Shown piece after piece: positions 27,199-37,104 of a stretch of 64,000 bases of DNA. The notes beneath the pieces were generated by a model. It was not told the DNA's origin. It ran no database searches and worked only from the letters and a program-made list of their open reading frames with translations. The stretch's first letter is position 1, and every line of letters starts with the position of its first letter. The DNA lies in NCBI RefSeq assembly GCF_900105165.1, contig NZ_LT629740.1, positions 1,922,001 to 1,986,000 on the forward strand, read 5' to 3'. This stretch comes from Mucilaginibacter mallensis (GTDB lineage: Bacteria > Bacteroidota > Bacteroidia > Sphingobacteriales > Sphingobacteriaceae). Both the position numbers and the translations under genes were made by a program.

Positions 27199-28416
27199 TT
27201 ACTTTGCAAGCATAGTCAATATCTTTTTTGTTTCTTCCGGATAGATAGCAATATGATGACTGCGTACTAATATATCAGCGTTGGTAGTTTTGTCGATATT
27301 TGATGTGATTATCACCCGGGTTAGTAAAGCAGGCATATGGCATTGGATACAATTCGACCTGATAAGTTTCGCGTTTAACGGATTTGAAATTTTGCAATAA
27401 TTATGATTGTTTATGCTATGGCAGTCAAGGCATTTTTGCGTGAACAAAGCAATATTCCCACGTTGATTTTGGTGGATATTATGGCAGGTTCCGCAATCCA
27501 TTTTGCTATGGATGAAGCATTTGCTACTTTCCAATAACTGTACCTGGTTGCCATGTACATCAAGGTGACTGATATCTATCGCTCTTACAAAATCAGGTAG
27601 TTTAAAATTAGCAAGTGTATCGCCGGGCCTAAAAAAGAAGGTAGACCTTATCATTTGGCTTTTATTGCCCGAATGGCATTCGCCGCATACATCTATTTTG
27701 CGTGCGCGGGGTAAGGAACTGAAACGGGCTATATACTTTGCAATTTTAATTCCGGGATTGTTGGTTTGAAATTCAACATGCTGTGCGCCAGGTCCATGGC
27801 ATCTTTCGCAATCCACGCTATAAACCAATGAGTTTTTATCAAATTGTTCAGCATTATCTAATCGTTGCGCATCAGTTGGCTGATCGGCTATATAAGAAGC
27901 ATGACATTCCATACAGCGCGAAGTAATTATGCGGGTGAAATCTGCAATCCCCGGAGCATATCCGGGACTCATTAACCATTTATCTTGTTTGGTAAAATAA
28001 GAAATAGGAAGTTGGTTTAGTCCGTTACCTTCCCAAAAAAGATAGCTTTCGCCTTTTACATCGCCTAAAACTATATCAAAACGGTGGCGTTCTATAAGTT
28101 TCCCATTTAAATAATAGGATTGGTACATGCCGCTATCCAGTTTTTGCATAACTACTTTTTGGGCGTCGCTAACCTTGAATGTATTAAAACTTTTAATGAA
28201 GCTGCCATGTACCGTATTCATGTCGGCCGGCATTGATGCCATGTAGTGGGCGGTATGTAAATATGACTTGTAAATATCGCCATGGCATTTCATGCAAGTT
28301 GCTGATCCGGCATAGGCATCACCCCTTGGATCGGTAGGTTTGCTACCTTTGAATGCAAGATAAATAATAACAAATAGAGAGACTAAAATAATTGATATAA
28401 ATACAATTTTTTTCAT
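27199..28416 (-). CDS. Membrane-anchored seven-haem c-type cytochrome
   Basis: Periplasmic multihaem cytochrome c of 405 residues tethered by an N-terminal membrane segment (VFISIILVSLFVIIYLAF). Seven CXXCH haem motifs are present in order: CMKCH, CMECH, CERCH, CGECH, CGTCH, CLDCH and CIQCH. The spacing and the CERCHGPGAQHVEF segment resemble cytochrome c554-like or DmsE-like families that pass electrons between quinols and periplasmic partners. No reductase subunit lies beside it, so its partner is unknown. It is transcribed away from the FG-GAP/ASPIC-UnbV lipoprotein gene, with 431 bp between them, which suggests joint regulation. Confidence 0.88.
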   Translation of the reverse strand: MKKIVFISIILVSLFVIIYLAFKGSKPTDPRGDAYAGSATCMKCHGDIYKSYLHTAHYMASMPADMNTVHGSFIKSFNTFKVSDAQKVVMQKLDSGMYQSYYLNGKLIERHRFDIVLGDVKGESYLFWEGNGLNQLPISYFTKQDKWLMSPGYAPGIADFTRIITSRCMECHASYIADQPTDAQRLDNAEQFDKNSLVYSVDCERCHGPGAQHVEFQTNNPGIKIAKYIARFSSLPRARKIDVCGECHSGNKSQMIRSTFFFRPGDTLANFKLPDFVRAIDISHLDVHGNQVQLLESSKCFIHSKMDCGTCHNIHQNQRGNIALFTQKCLDCHSINNHNYCKISNPLNAKLIRSNCIQCHMPALLTRVIITSNIDKTTNADILVRSHHIAIYPEETKKILTMLAK

Positions 28417-28847
28417 TGGAAAATAACAGGTTTATAGGAAAAAAGCTACTTTCAGAAACGCGATTTTTTCAAGTGTGTGTTGTAAATATAATTAATAATT
28501 CGTTCTTTTTTAAGTAAACAATTTAGTATTATTGTTATAGATCATACACCAGTTTGACTTTTTATATAGATATTTAATATATTGATTATAAGTTACTTAA
28601 ATAAAAATGTATTAGTAAAATAAAAGATTGGCCGGGCGCATGGCTATTGTTTTGCATGCCTGAAAATAGTACTGTGCTGTTGTGCTGGTTTTTAGCGATT
28701 TTGATTTGTCTTTTTTGTCGAAATATTAGTTAAAAACTGCTTATTATTTATTGGTATTATTAACTTATTTAATAAATTAATAATAGGTATTTTATTATAA
28801 TTAAGGTTTGTTTATGGTGTTTGTAGTATTATAATAACCTAATAATA
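28417..28847. other. 431-bp divergent promoter region
   Basis: Very AT-rich DNA between the divergently transcribed cytochrome and FG-GAP lipoprotein genes. It must carry both promoters. I could not identify a clean -7 element; TTAAGGTTTG near 28801-28810 is only a partial match to TAnnTTTG. No gene or strong hairpin is visible. Confidence 0.5.
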
Positions 28848-31800
28848 ATGAATAAATTTATTTCCGGGGGGCTTCTCTTGTGTGTGGTGTGTTCCTTTTC
28901 ATGTAAGAAAAAGTCAACCTTATTCCAACAAATCTCATCATCACATTCAGGCATCCATTTTGCCAATACAATTACCGAAAGCGACTCCATAAACCCATTG
29001 GATGTTGTAAATATTTATAACGGTGGTGGGGTTGGTGTGGGTGATTTTAATAATGACGGCTTGCAGGATCTGTTTTTTGTAGGGAATATGGTTCCCAGTC
29101 GTTTATACATCAATAAGGGTGATTTTAAGTTTGAAGATGTAACCGATAAAGCCGGTGTAGGTGGCATGGGGCGTTGGGGCCGTGGTGTTTCTGTTGTCGA
29201 CATTAATAACGATGGCCTGATGGATATATACGTTTGTAATACCATATTGCCCGACTCAAACAAGCGCCGTAATTTATTATACATTAATCAGGGTGTCGAC
29301 AAAGATGGTGTGCCTCATTTTAAAGAAATGGCAAAGGAATACGGCCTGGATGCAAATATACAATCAACCATGGCTACGTTTTTTGACTATGACAATGATG
29401 GTAACATGGATATGTACCTTGTTGATAACGAAGCGAATGATAGTTATTACCCCAATGTTTTTGGCCATAAAGGGAATAAAGGAAGACCCGGCAGTATGGG
29501 CCGGTTATATCACGGTGTATGGGATCCTCAATTAAAACACCTTGTTTTTCATGATGTTTCAACACAAGCAGGCATTAGTATTGGCGGTTTTGGACATGCT
29601 GCAACGGTGGTGGATATTAACCGCGATGGCTGGAAAGATATATATGTGAGCAATGATTTTATCGGATCAAATATCCTGTATATTAATAACCATGACGGCA
29701 CTTTTACCGATCGGTCAAAAGAATATTTTAAGCATACATCATTTAATGCTATGGGCCAGGATATCGTAGATATTAATAATGATGGCCTGGCTGATGTTTT
29801 TGAACTGGATATGAATCCTGAGGATAACTATCGTAAAAAGATGATGCTGATGGCAAGCAGTTATCAGACCACACAAAATTTTGATCTGTTTGGCTATCAG
29901 TACCAGTATGTCAGAAATACGCTGCAGCTTAACCAGGGGCCCAAAGTTCTAGAGAACAACAAAATTGGTAGTCCTGCCTTTAGCGAGATAGGTTTTATGA
30001 GTGGTGTTGCCCAAACAGATTGGAGCTGGACACCGGTTATCACTGATTTTAATAATGATGGCTATCGGGATATCATTGTTACCAATGGCTTCCCGAAAGA
30101 TATTACGGATCACGATTTTATGACCTATCGTCAAAATGCTTATGCAATTGGTGCAAAGCAAAAGGTATTAGATCAGATCCCGTCGGTAAAGATTCATAAC
30201 TATGCATATGAAAATAATGGTGATCTTACTTTTAAAGACGAAACAGATGATTGGGGATTAAGTATACCAACCTTTTCAAATGCGGCTGTATATGTCGATC
30301 TGAACAATGATGGTGCAATGGATCTGGTTGTTAATAATACGAACGACGAAGCCCTGATCTACAAAAATACCTCACGCGAAAAAGACCCTGCGAATACCCA
30401 CTATCTTCAGATAAAATTTAAGGGAGATAGCCGCAATGTAAATGGTTTAGGCGCCTGGGCCGATATTTATTATGATCATGGAAAACACCAGGTTTCTGAA
30501 AATAATCCATACAGAGGATACCTGTCAACAAATCAAAACATAGCCCACTTTGGTTTGGGCAAAATACAAAAACTCGATTCGGTAGTTATTCGCTGGGCAA
30601 ATGGCAAAAAGCAGGTGTTACAGCAGGTTAAAACCAACCAGGTGCTTACTGCTAACATAGCCAATGCAACAGTTCCGTACTCATGGGCGCAGCCTAAAAC
30701 TGCTGATAAAGCTTTATTTACAGATGTGAGCAATGATAAAGACATTCGCTACACGCACCGTGAACTGGATTTTGACGATTTTGAGATTCAAAAGCTCATA
30801 CCGCATAAGCTTTCAGGTTATACACCAGGCCTGGCTGTTGGCGATGTTGATGGTAATGGACTGGATGATATTATTATAGGAGGTAATTCAATGATGCCTG
30901 CGCAGCTGTTTTTACAACAGGCAAACGGTAAATTTATCCGGCGCGATCTGTTACAAAACCAGTCGGCCTTTGCAGTTAACAATAATGTAAAGGACGAAGG
31001 AATACTGCTTTTTGATGCCAATGGAGACGGTAAATTAGATCTGTACATAGCAAGCGGCGGCTATCTAAATGGTCCTGATAGTCCGGCCTATCAGGATAGA
31101 TTATATATAAATGATGGTAAAGGCAATTTTACTTTAGCGCCTAATGCTTTACCAATAAATCACACCAGTAAACTTTGCGTAAGGGCGTTTGATTATAACA
31201 AGGATGGTAAGCTTGATCTTTTTATATCAGGCAGAGTTGATCCGTGGAATTATCCTAAACCGGTATCAAGCATGATATTACGTAACGATAGTAAAAACGG
31301 GGTGGTGAAATTTACCGATGTAACAGATCAGGTGGCACCCGGCTTAAAAAACATAGGCCTGGTATGTGATGCTTTATTTACTGATTATGATAACGATGGC
31401 TGGCCCGACCTGATATTGGCCGGTGAATGGATGCCGGTAACGTTCTTTAAAAATGATCATGGTGTATTTAAAAATGCAACAAGTACCACGGGCATAGGCA
31501 ATAGGACAGGCTGGTGGAACAGCATTGTTGCCGGAGACTTCAGGCATACAGGCCGGATGGATTATATTGTGGGCAACGTTGGGTTAAATACATTTTATAA
31601 GGCAACTGAGCAATATCCGGTTTATATAACAGCTAAGGACTTTGACAAGAACGGCAGCTATAATGCCATAACTTCAATCTTTTTGCCAGATCAGAATGGT
31701 GATAAAAAGGAATTTCCGGCTATTGGCAGGGATGATATTTTGAAAGAGATGATCAGCTTGAAAAAGAAGTACACCAATTATAAATCATACGCGGTTGCTA

Positions 31801-32432
31801 CGATGGATGAGGTTTTCCCTGCTGAAAAAAGAGAAGGTGCTTTAAGGCTAATGGCAAACACATCGGCATCATGCTTTTTGCGTAATGATGGTAAAGGGAA
31901 ATTCACTATTATTCCTTTACCCATGCAGGCGCAGGTATCAGCCCTGAACGGTATGGTGGTTGATGATTTTGACGCCGATGGTAACCTGGACGTAGTAATA
32001 AATGGTAATGATTATGGCAACGAGGTGTTTGATGGCAGATACGATGCGCTAAATGGCCTGATGCTTAAAGGTGACGGAAAGGGTAATTTCGCTCCTCAAA
32101 GTATCCTGCAAAGTGGAATTTATATACCTCATGATGGTAAAGCACTTGTAAAACTGCAAACCAGCGATGGTAAGTACATGCTTGCCGCGAGCCAGAACCG
32201 TGACTCATTAAAAGTATTTGTCCTCAATAAGCCTGTAAATAATATCAAGCTGCTGCCTAATGATGAAAGCGCCATTATCACCTACAAAAATGGCAAAAAA
32301 CAAAAGCAGGAATTTTATTATGGCTCCTCATTCCTGTCGCAATCGGGGAGGTTTTTTACAGTAAATAAAGATGTAACGAATGTTCAGATAACCAACGACA
32401 AAGGGCAAACGAGAACAATACCAATTAAATAA
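28848..32432 (+). CDS. FG-GAP/VCBS repeat lipoprotein with ASPIC/UnbV domain
   Basis: Large surface lipoprotein (1194 residues; lipobox SFSC, Cys19). It holds many calcium-binding FG-GAP/VCBS repeats of the form D-x-N-x-D-G-x-x-D (GDFNNDGLQDLFF, VDINNDGLMDIYV, VDVDGNGLDDII-type), forming integrin-like propellers. A central ASPIC/UnbV domain at about residues 520-600 shows NPYRGYLSTNQNIAHFGLG and VVIRWANGKKQ. This CRTAC1-like architecture is widespread in Bacteroidetes beside SusCD genes. The function is unknown; binding of glycans or proteins at the cell surface is the usual guess. The gene diverges from the seven-haem cytochrome gene, and an ASPIC-type lipoprotein paired with a multihaem cytochrome is worth noting. 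Confidence 0.88.
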   Translation: MNKFISGGLLLCVVCSFSCKKKSTLFQQISSSHSGIHFANTITESDSINPLDVVNIYNGGGVGVGDFNNDGLQDLFFVGNMVPSRLYINKGDFKFEDVTDKAGVGGMGRWGRGVSVVDINNDGLMDIYVCNTILPDSNKRRNLLYINQGVDKDGVPHFKEMAKEYGLDANIQSTMATFFDYDNDGNMDMYLVDNEANDSYYPNVFGHKGNKGRPGSMGRLYHGVWDPQLKHLVFHDVSTQAGISIGGFGHAATVVDINRDGWKDIYVSNDFIGSNILYINNHDGTFTDRSKEYFKHTSFNAMGQDIVDINNDGLADVFELDMNPEDNYRKKMMLMASSYQTTQNFDLFGYQYQYVRNTLQLNQGPKVLENNKIGSPAFSEIGFMSGVAQTDWSWTPVITDFNNDGYRDIIVTNGFPKDITDHDFMTYRQNAYAIGAKQKVLDQIPSVKIHNYAYENNGDLTFKDETDDWGLSIPTFSNAAVYVDLNNDGAMDLVVNNTNDEALIYKNTSREKDPANTHYLQIKFKGDSRNVNGLGAWADIYYDHGKHQVSENNPYRGYLSTNQNIAHFGLGKIQKLDSVVIRWANGKKQVLQQVKTNQVLTANIANATVPYSWAQPKTADKALFTDVSNDKDIRYTHRELDFDDFEIQKLIPHKLSGYTPGLAVGDVDGNGLDDIIIGGNSMMPAQLFLQQANGKFIRRDLLQNQSAFAVNNNVKDEGILLFDANGDGKLDLYIASGGYLNGPDSPAYQDRLYINDGKGNFTLAPNALPINHTSKLCVRAFDYNKDGKLDLFISGRVDPWNYPKPVSSMILRNDSKNGVVKFTDVTDQVAPGLKNIGLVCDALFTDYDNDGWPDLILAGEWMPVTFFKNDHGVFKNATSTTGIGNRTGWWNSIVAGDFRHTGRMDYIVGNVGLNTFYKATEQYPVYITAKDFDKNGSYNAITSIFLPDQNGDKKEFPAIGRDDILKEMISLKKKYTNYKSYAVATMDEVFPAEKREGALRLMANTSASCFLRNDGKGKFTIIPLPMQAQVSALNGMVVDDFDADGNLDVVINGNDYGNEVFDGRYDALNGLMLKGDGKGNFAPQSILQSGIYIPHDGKALVKLQTSDGKYMLAASQNRDSLKVFVLNKPVNNIKLLPNDESAIITYKNGKKQKQEFYYGSSFLSQSGRFFTVNKDVTNVQITNDKGQTRTIPIK

Positions 32433-32483
32433 AAAATGCCTGTAAGGGTATTTTTATGAAAGCTTAGCAAAATGTATTCTTTT

Positions 32484-32572
32484 ACACTCTGTGGCTCTTT
32501 GTGAAAATCTTTGTGGTCTCTGTGGAATTAACCACAAAGGACACTGAGGGTTTCACAAAGGACACTAAGACG
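32484..32572. repeat. Word-repeat hairpin between convergent genes
   Basis: Long imperfect inverted repeat built from CTTTGTGG/CCACAAAG and CTTTGTGAAA/TTTCACAAAG words. It lies between the convergent FG-GAP and AGE-family genes and may act as a bidirectional terminator. Confidence 0.6.
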
Positions 32573-32641
32573 TTATTATTACAGGTTTTTACTTTTGAGG
32601 TTGGCTCTTTTAATACGAATATTTGTTATTAAAGTTAAGTA

Positions 32642-34252
32642 TTAAATTAAAACAGGCTTACTAAATGCCGATTCATTGCCGTGCATATCAACTGCTTTTA
32701 TTTTCAGGATTTTGCCTTTAAAATTGGCCGGTACTGTAAACGTGGTTAATGGGGTATACCAAACTCGTTTGCCATTAAGATATAGGTCATAGCCAAAGAA
32801 GGTTTTACTGCCTTTTGCTTCAAACCATTTTAGTAGTAGTGATTTATTGCTGTGTTGTAAAGTGAGATTTATAGGAGTTGCCGGTGATGTATTATCCGGC
32901 GTAAGGCTTTGTATGCAGTTCATAAACCCTCTATAAGTATGGTAGGTGCCTTTCCAGATCTGTCCTTTCAGAGCCATTTTATATTGTGGCTGCTTATCTA
33001 TGCCACCCTGGTACCAGTCGCCATGTACGGTATCAATTAAATAGGTTTGTACATAGTTCCATAGCTGTTTGAATGTATTAAAGTATTGATGTTTATCATT
33101 GGGGTAATATTTATCCATTAATAAAAGAGTATTCAGCCCCTCAGCTTGCGCCCACCAGTTTTTGGTATCGGCAATAATGGTGATGCCCGGCTTATCCTTA
33201 AAATAATATCCCTCATCATAAAACCCGCCAACGCTTTTATCATAGCCGTTATCTAACGCGTGGTCAAGCATTTTTTTGCCGATCCTTAATGTCAGCGTAT
33301 CATTCTTTATGCCTAAGGTGTGTGATGCTTCCAGCATCAGGTAAGCGGTTTCCACATCATGCCCAAATGATACATGGTTTAATCCCCGGTGCTTTAATAT
33401 TACGGCTTCTGATGAATCCCGATACGATACCGGCGACCAATCGTCGTGAAAAAACAAATTAAGATAACCTTTTGGCGTAACTATCTTATCGCGGATCAGC
33501 AGCAACATTTCATTTAAGCGGATCTTTAAGAACTCATTTGGCCAAACAGTATACAACTCGTTAAACGCTTCTAGTAAATGGATAGAGGTGTTTTGATCTT
33601 TATAACCAAGCTCGGCGGTAGTAGGAGTGTTGGCATTACGTTTTATGGGTGTACCATCTCTTTCCATATGCTGATAGTATCCTTTGTAAAGAGGGTCGTG
33701 ACTATGTTTCTCCAGCCACATAAAATCTGCTATCGCGAGATTAAGCGCGCTGGTATCGCCGCTTACTTGGTAATAGGCTGATAGCGCGTAAATAGCAAAT
33801 GAATTACCATATGCCTCTTTAGGTGCAAAGCCTCCTTTTTTAACATTGCCTTTTTTATCAATAAAAGTGTAGAACCCACCATATTGCTTATCCCACATTA
33901 CATTCTTTAAAAACTGAAAGCCGTGCGTGGCAGCGGCTTTATAATAGGTTATAGTAGGAAACATTTCGGCAGCTTTGGAGGTACTCCACACATGTCGCGC
34001 CTGGGTAACTATCATTTTATCCTGGTTACCAACCGGTTTAAAATCATAGCTAAAAGAACTTAAAAATCCACCATCTTCATTATCAACAGATGCAGGGTAC
34101 CACGGTTTAAGTAATTTGTTAACCATGGAATATTTCATCTGGGCAGCTATCTGCTTTTTTTCGGTGGCTTTATCCTGGCTAAAAGCATGTAAACTAAAGG
34201 CTATTGAACATACAGCAAATGCTTTGGCTGCAAAAGGTATTGACGATGGCAT
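32642..34252 (-). CDS. Secreted AGE-family (N-acylglucosamine/cellobiose 2-epimerase-like) protein with a C-terminal beta domain
   Basis: Alpha/alpha-barrel protein of the AGE superfamily, which includes GlcNAc 2-epimerase and cellobiose/mannobiose 2-epimerase. Motifs include QARHVWSTSKAAEMF, GHDVETAYLMLEASH and KNWWAQAEGLNTLL, the last being the conserved W-W-x-Q-A-E of the family. At 536 residues it is much longer than the roughly 400 of the epimerases. The extra C-terminal 90 residues (TPINLTLQHSNKSLLLKW onward) look fibronectin III-like. A signal peptide (CSIAFSLHAFSQ) predicts export, whereas known epimerases are cytoplasmic. It diverges from the GH9 gene. Epimerase, isomerase or glycosidase activity on released disaccharides is inferred only. 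Confidence 0.78.
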   Translation of the reverse strand: MPSSIPFAAKAFAVCSIAFSLHAFSQDKATEKKQIAAQMKYSMVNKLLKPWYPASVDNEDGGFLSSFSYDFKPVGNQDKMIVTQARHVWSTSKAAEMFPTITYYKAAATHGFQFLKNVMWDKQYGGFYTFIDKKGNVKKGGFAPKEAYGNSFAIYALSAYYQVSGDTSALNLAIADFMWLEKHSHDPLYKGYYQHMERDGTPIKRNANTPTTAELGYKDQNTSIHLLEAFNELYTVWPNEFLKIRLNEMLLLIRDKIVTPKGYLNLFFHDDWSPVSYRDSSEAVILKHRGLNHVSFGHDVETAYLMLEASHTLGIKNDTLTLRIGKKMLDHALDNGYDKSVGGFYDEGYYFKDKPGITIIADTKNWWAQAEGLNTLLLMDKYYPNDKHQYFNTFKQLWNYVQTYLIDTVHGDWYQGGIDKQPQYKMALKGQIWKGTYHTYRGFMNCIQSLTPDNTSPATPINLTLQHSNKSLLLKWFEAKGSKTFFGYDLYLNGKRVWYTPLTTFTVPANFKGKILKIKAVDMHGNESAFSKPVLI

Positions 34253-34555
34253 ATGGGTAAATGGATTGGTGACTCTAATTTAGCTCTATTGGTGATAATG
34301 CTATTATTTAGCGCGTTTTGAGCAAAATTTTGATAAGAAAATATCATAGTACCTTATTGATTTGTCAATATCTAAAAGCTACATAATCATAAAACATTTG
34401 GTAAAAAAGTATTATCGTAGCATGCCCACACTCGGTAAGTTTGTTTGGTGAGTGTATGTGATACACCATCACTGATTATAATCGATATATTTTTCCTTTA
34501 CGTGGTATGATTGGCTTTTTCCCTAGGGCTATATCCTATCAAATTTATAATTTTT
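34253..34555. other. 303-bp divergent promoter region
   Basis: Non-coding stretch between the AGE-family gene (-) and the GH9 gene (+). It contains a short inverted repeat around GTGTATGTGATACAC (34453-34467). No gene or remnant is visible and no confident promoter box was found. Confidence 0.5.
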
Positions 34556-37060
34556 ATGAAGTACAAACACCTGTTAAAACTTGCTTTCATTTGCATGGCG
34601 GTTTCAATTAATACGGCTGTATATGCCCAAAATGCAAAGAAAACTACTGGGATGGTACTCAATAGTCAGGAATATCTGGAGTATCAGGGCGTAAACGTGA
34701 TGCTTGCTCATGATTTTTATCCCGAGGGGCATCAGGGCGGGGTAGGCGTAATACAAAACGGACAAAGGGTTGCCACTAATGGCGATATCAGGCTGGAGCC
34801 TACTCCCGGGCAATGGTCGCCTATACCTAAGGTTGGTAAGCGTGTGGTTGATACCAAAACAGGTGAAATTAGCGTGCGAATGGAATACCCTAACGAGGCC
34901 ATTGACCGCAAAGGGTTTAACCCGGTTATTTATCCTGACCTGAAATTTGCTTATAATATCCGGGTGCTGCCTGTTGGCAAAGCATTCAAAATAATTGTCG
35001 ACCTCGATAAACCTTTGCCTGATGATTGGATAGGGAAGGTGGGTTTTAACTTTGAGCTTTTCCCGGGAATATTGTTTGGTAAATCCTATTATATGGATCA
35101 ACAATTTGGTGTGTTTCCTCAACAGGGCAACGATCAGGTGTATAAGGACAGCGACGGAGATTTCCAGGTAACACCAATGGCATCGGGCAAAACACTAACC
35201 ATTGTGCCCGAATCAGACAAACAACGCATGACCATCCAAAACCTGAGCGGTGGTAACCTGGAACTGATTGACGGCAGGAGCAAATACAATAACGGCTGGT
35301 TCGTGGTGCGGTCATTAGTGGCTAAGGGGGCAACTAAAAATGCTATTGAATGGCTCGTTACCCCGCATGCTATTGAAGGCTGGCAATCAGATCCTGTAAT
35401 ACAGGTATCAGAAGTAGGCTATCACCCTGATCAGAAAAAAATAGCCGTGATTGAACTGGATAAACACGACACAAAAAAGCTTTCCGCATCCTTATTAAGA
35501 ATTAAAGAAGACGGTGGTTTTGAAACCGTGCTTTCGACCGGTACAAAAGATTGGGGCGATTTTTTGCGTTACCATTACCTGCAATTTGATTTTAGCGCCA
35601 TAAAAAAGCCTGGCATGTATGTGGTGAGCTATGGCAGCTTTAAAACCCATCCGTTCCAGATCAGTAAGGATGTGTACGCCAACAATGTTTGGCAGCCAAC
35701 ACTCGAATACTTTTTGCCGGTACAAATGTGCCACATGAAGGTGAAGGATAATTACCGCATTTGGCATGGCTTCTGCCACATGGATGATGCCCGCATGGCG
35801 CCAACAGATTCCGATCATTTTGATGGTTATATACAGGGCCATTCTACGCTAACCAAATACGCGCCGGGGCAAACCGTACCGGGTTTAAACAAAGGTGGCT
35901 GGCATGATGCTGGCGATTTTGACCTCAGGATAGAATCGCAGGCGGAAACTGTGCATGGTTTAACTTTAGCTTACGAACAGTTCAATGTAAAATATGATAA
36001 CACCACCATCGACCAAGCCACTCAAACTGTTGATATCCAAAAGCCGGATGGCAAGCCCGATGTACTACAGCAAATTGAGCATGGCTTGTTAACCATTGTA
36101 GGAGGCTACGAGTCGATGGGAAGGTTTTACAGGGGCATGATTGAGCCCACATTACCACAGTATACTATTTTGGGCGATGCTGCTAATATTACCGATAATA
36201 AACCTTACGTAGCACCTGTAAACGGAGCTGCGCCACCGGCAGTAGGCCTGCCTAATTCGCCGGATGACCGCTGGGTATTTACAGAAGATAACCCGGAGCG
36301 GAGTTTGGAAACCGCAGCTGCCTTAGCTGCCGCAAACCGTGTAATGAAAGGTTTTAATGACACCCTTGCCACCCAATGCTTGCAAATTGCTGAGGAAGTA
36401 TGGAAAAATATTAAAGAGAAACGTGAATTAAGCCGCGTGCCATTAGCGGTTGAGTTACTGGTAACCACAGGGAAAAAAGAATACGCTGATTTTTTGGTAG
36501 CGCATACACAGGCCATAGCGCAGCATATAAATAATACGGGCTGGCTTGTAGGGCGTACTATGGCGTTGATCAATGATCAGACTTACCATAATGTCATTAC
36601 CCAGGCGGTAGCTAAACTGTATGCGCAGGTTAAACTGGACGGCACAAAAACACCTTATAGCGTTCCCTATCAGCCGGATATTTGGGGAGCAGGCTGGGGT
36701 ATTCAGAATTTTGGCTACAAACAATATTTTCTTTATAAATATTTCCCAACTATTTTCCCGGACGATTATATGTTAGCCTCTATAAACTTTGTGTTGGGTT
36801 GCCATCCGGGTTCAAATACGGCTTCATTTGTTTCGGGAGTAGGGTCGAAATCAATGACAACTGCCTATGGCTTTAACCGTGCCGATTGGTCGTACATCCC
36901 CGGAGGGATAACATCCGGTACAGCACTGATCCGCCCTGATTTTCCAGAACTGCTCAACTGGCCCTTTTTATGGCAGCAAGGCGAGTATGTTTTAGGCGGA
37001 GGCACTACCGACTATTTATTTTTGATATTAGCAGCTAACGATATATTAAATAAAAAGTAA
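34556..37060 (+). CDS. GH9 cellulase-family glycosidase with N-terminal Ig-like domain
   Basis: Exported GH9 enzyme of about 834 residues acting on beta-1,4-glucan (cellulose, xyloglucan backbone or glucomannan). Signal peptide ends at NTAVYAQ. A long N-terminal beta region, including an Ig-like CelD_N-type domain near residues 280-370 (IQVSEVGYHPDQKK), precedes the alpha/alpha barrel. The catalytic base region is GGWHDAGDFD (Asp451, Asp454). The probable acid is Glu810 in WQQGEYVLGG, and GCHPGSNTASFVSGVG fits the GH9 histidine loop. The frame opens at a TTG at 34511, but the ATG at 34556 directly precedes the signal peptide. The next gene starts 44 bp later and is probably cotranscribed. Confidence 0.88.
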   Translation: MKYKHLLKLAFICMAVSINTAVYAQNAKKTTGMVLNSQEYLEYQGVNVMLAHDFYPEGHQGGVGVIQNGQRVATNGDIRLEPTPGQWSPIPKVGKRVVDTKTGEISVRMEYPNEAIDRKGFNPVIYPDLKFAYNIRVLPVGKAFKIIVDLDKPLPDDWIGKVGFNFELFPGILFGKSYYMDQQFGVFPQQGNDQVYKDSDGDFQVTPMASGKTLTIVPESDKQRMTIQNLSGGNLELIDGRSKYNNGWFVVRSLVAKGATKNAIEWLVTPHAIEGWQSDPVIQVSEVGYHPDQKKIAVIELDKHDTKKLSASLLRIKEDGGFETVLSTGTKDWGDFLRYHYLQFDFSAIKKPGMYVVSYGSFKTHPFQISKDVYANNVWQPTLEYFLPVQMCHMKVKDNYRIWHGFCHMDDARMAPTDSDHFDGYIQGHSTLTKYAPGQTVPGLNKGGWHDAGDFDLRIESQAETVHGLTLAYEQFNVKYDNTTIDQATQTVDIQKPDGKPDVLQQIEHGLLTIVGGYESMGRFYRGMIEPTLPQYTILGDAANITDNKPYVAPVNGAAPPAVGLPNSPDDRWVFTEDNPERSLETAAALAAANRVMKGFNDTLATQCLQIAEEVWKNIKEKRELSRVPLAVELLVTTGKKEYADFLVAHTQAIAQHINNTGWLVGRTMALINDQTYHNVITQAVAKLYAQVKLDGTKTPYSVPYQPDIWGAGWGIQNFGYKQYFLYKYFPTIFPDDYMLASINFVLGCHPGSNTASFVSGVGSKSMTTAYGFNRADWSYIPGGITSGTALIRPDFPELLNWPFLWQQGEYVLGGGTTDYLFLILAANDILNKK

Positions 37061-37104
37061 GTTTACTACATTGCACATACCAATTACATTGTAAATCATC
37101 TTAT

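Noticed and set aside
36205..36573. 122-codon open frame on the minus strand within the GH9 gene
   Set aside because: It lies antisense to a strongly supported GH9 coding region, has no recognisable domain, and looks like a shadow frame.
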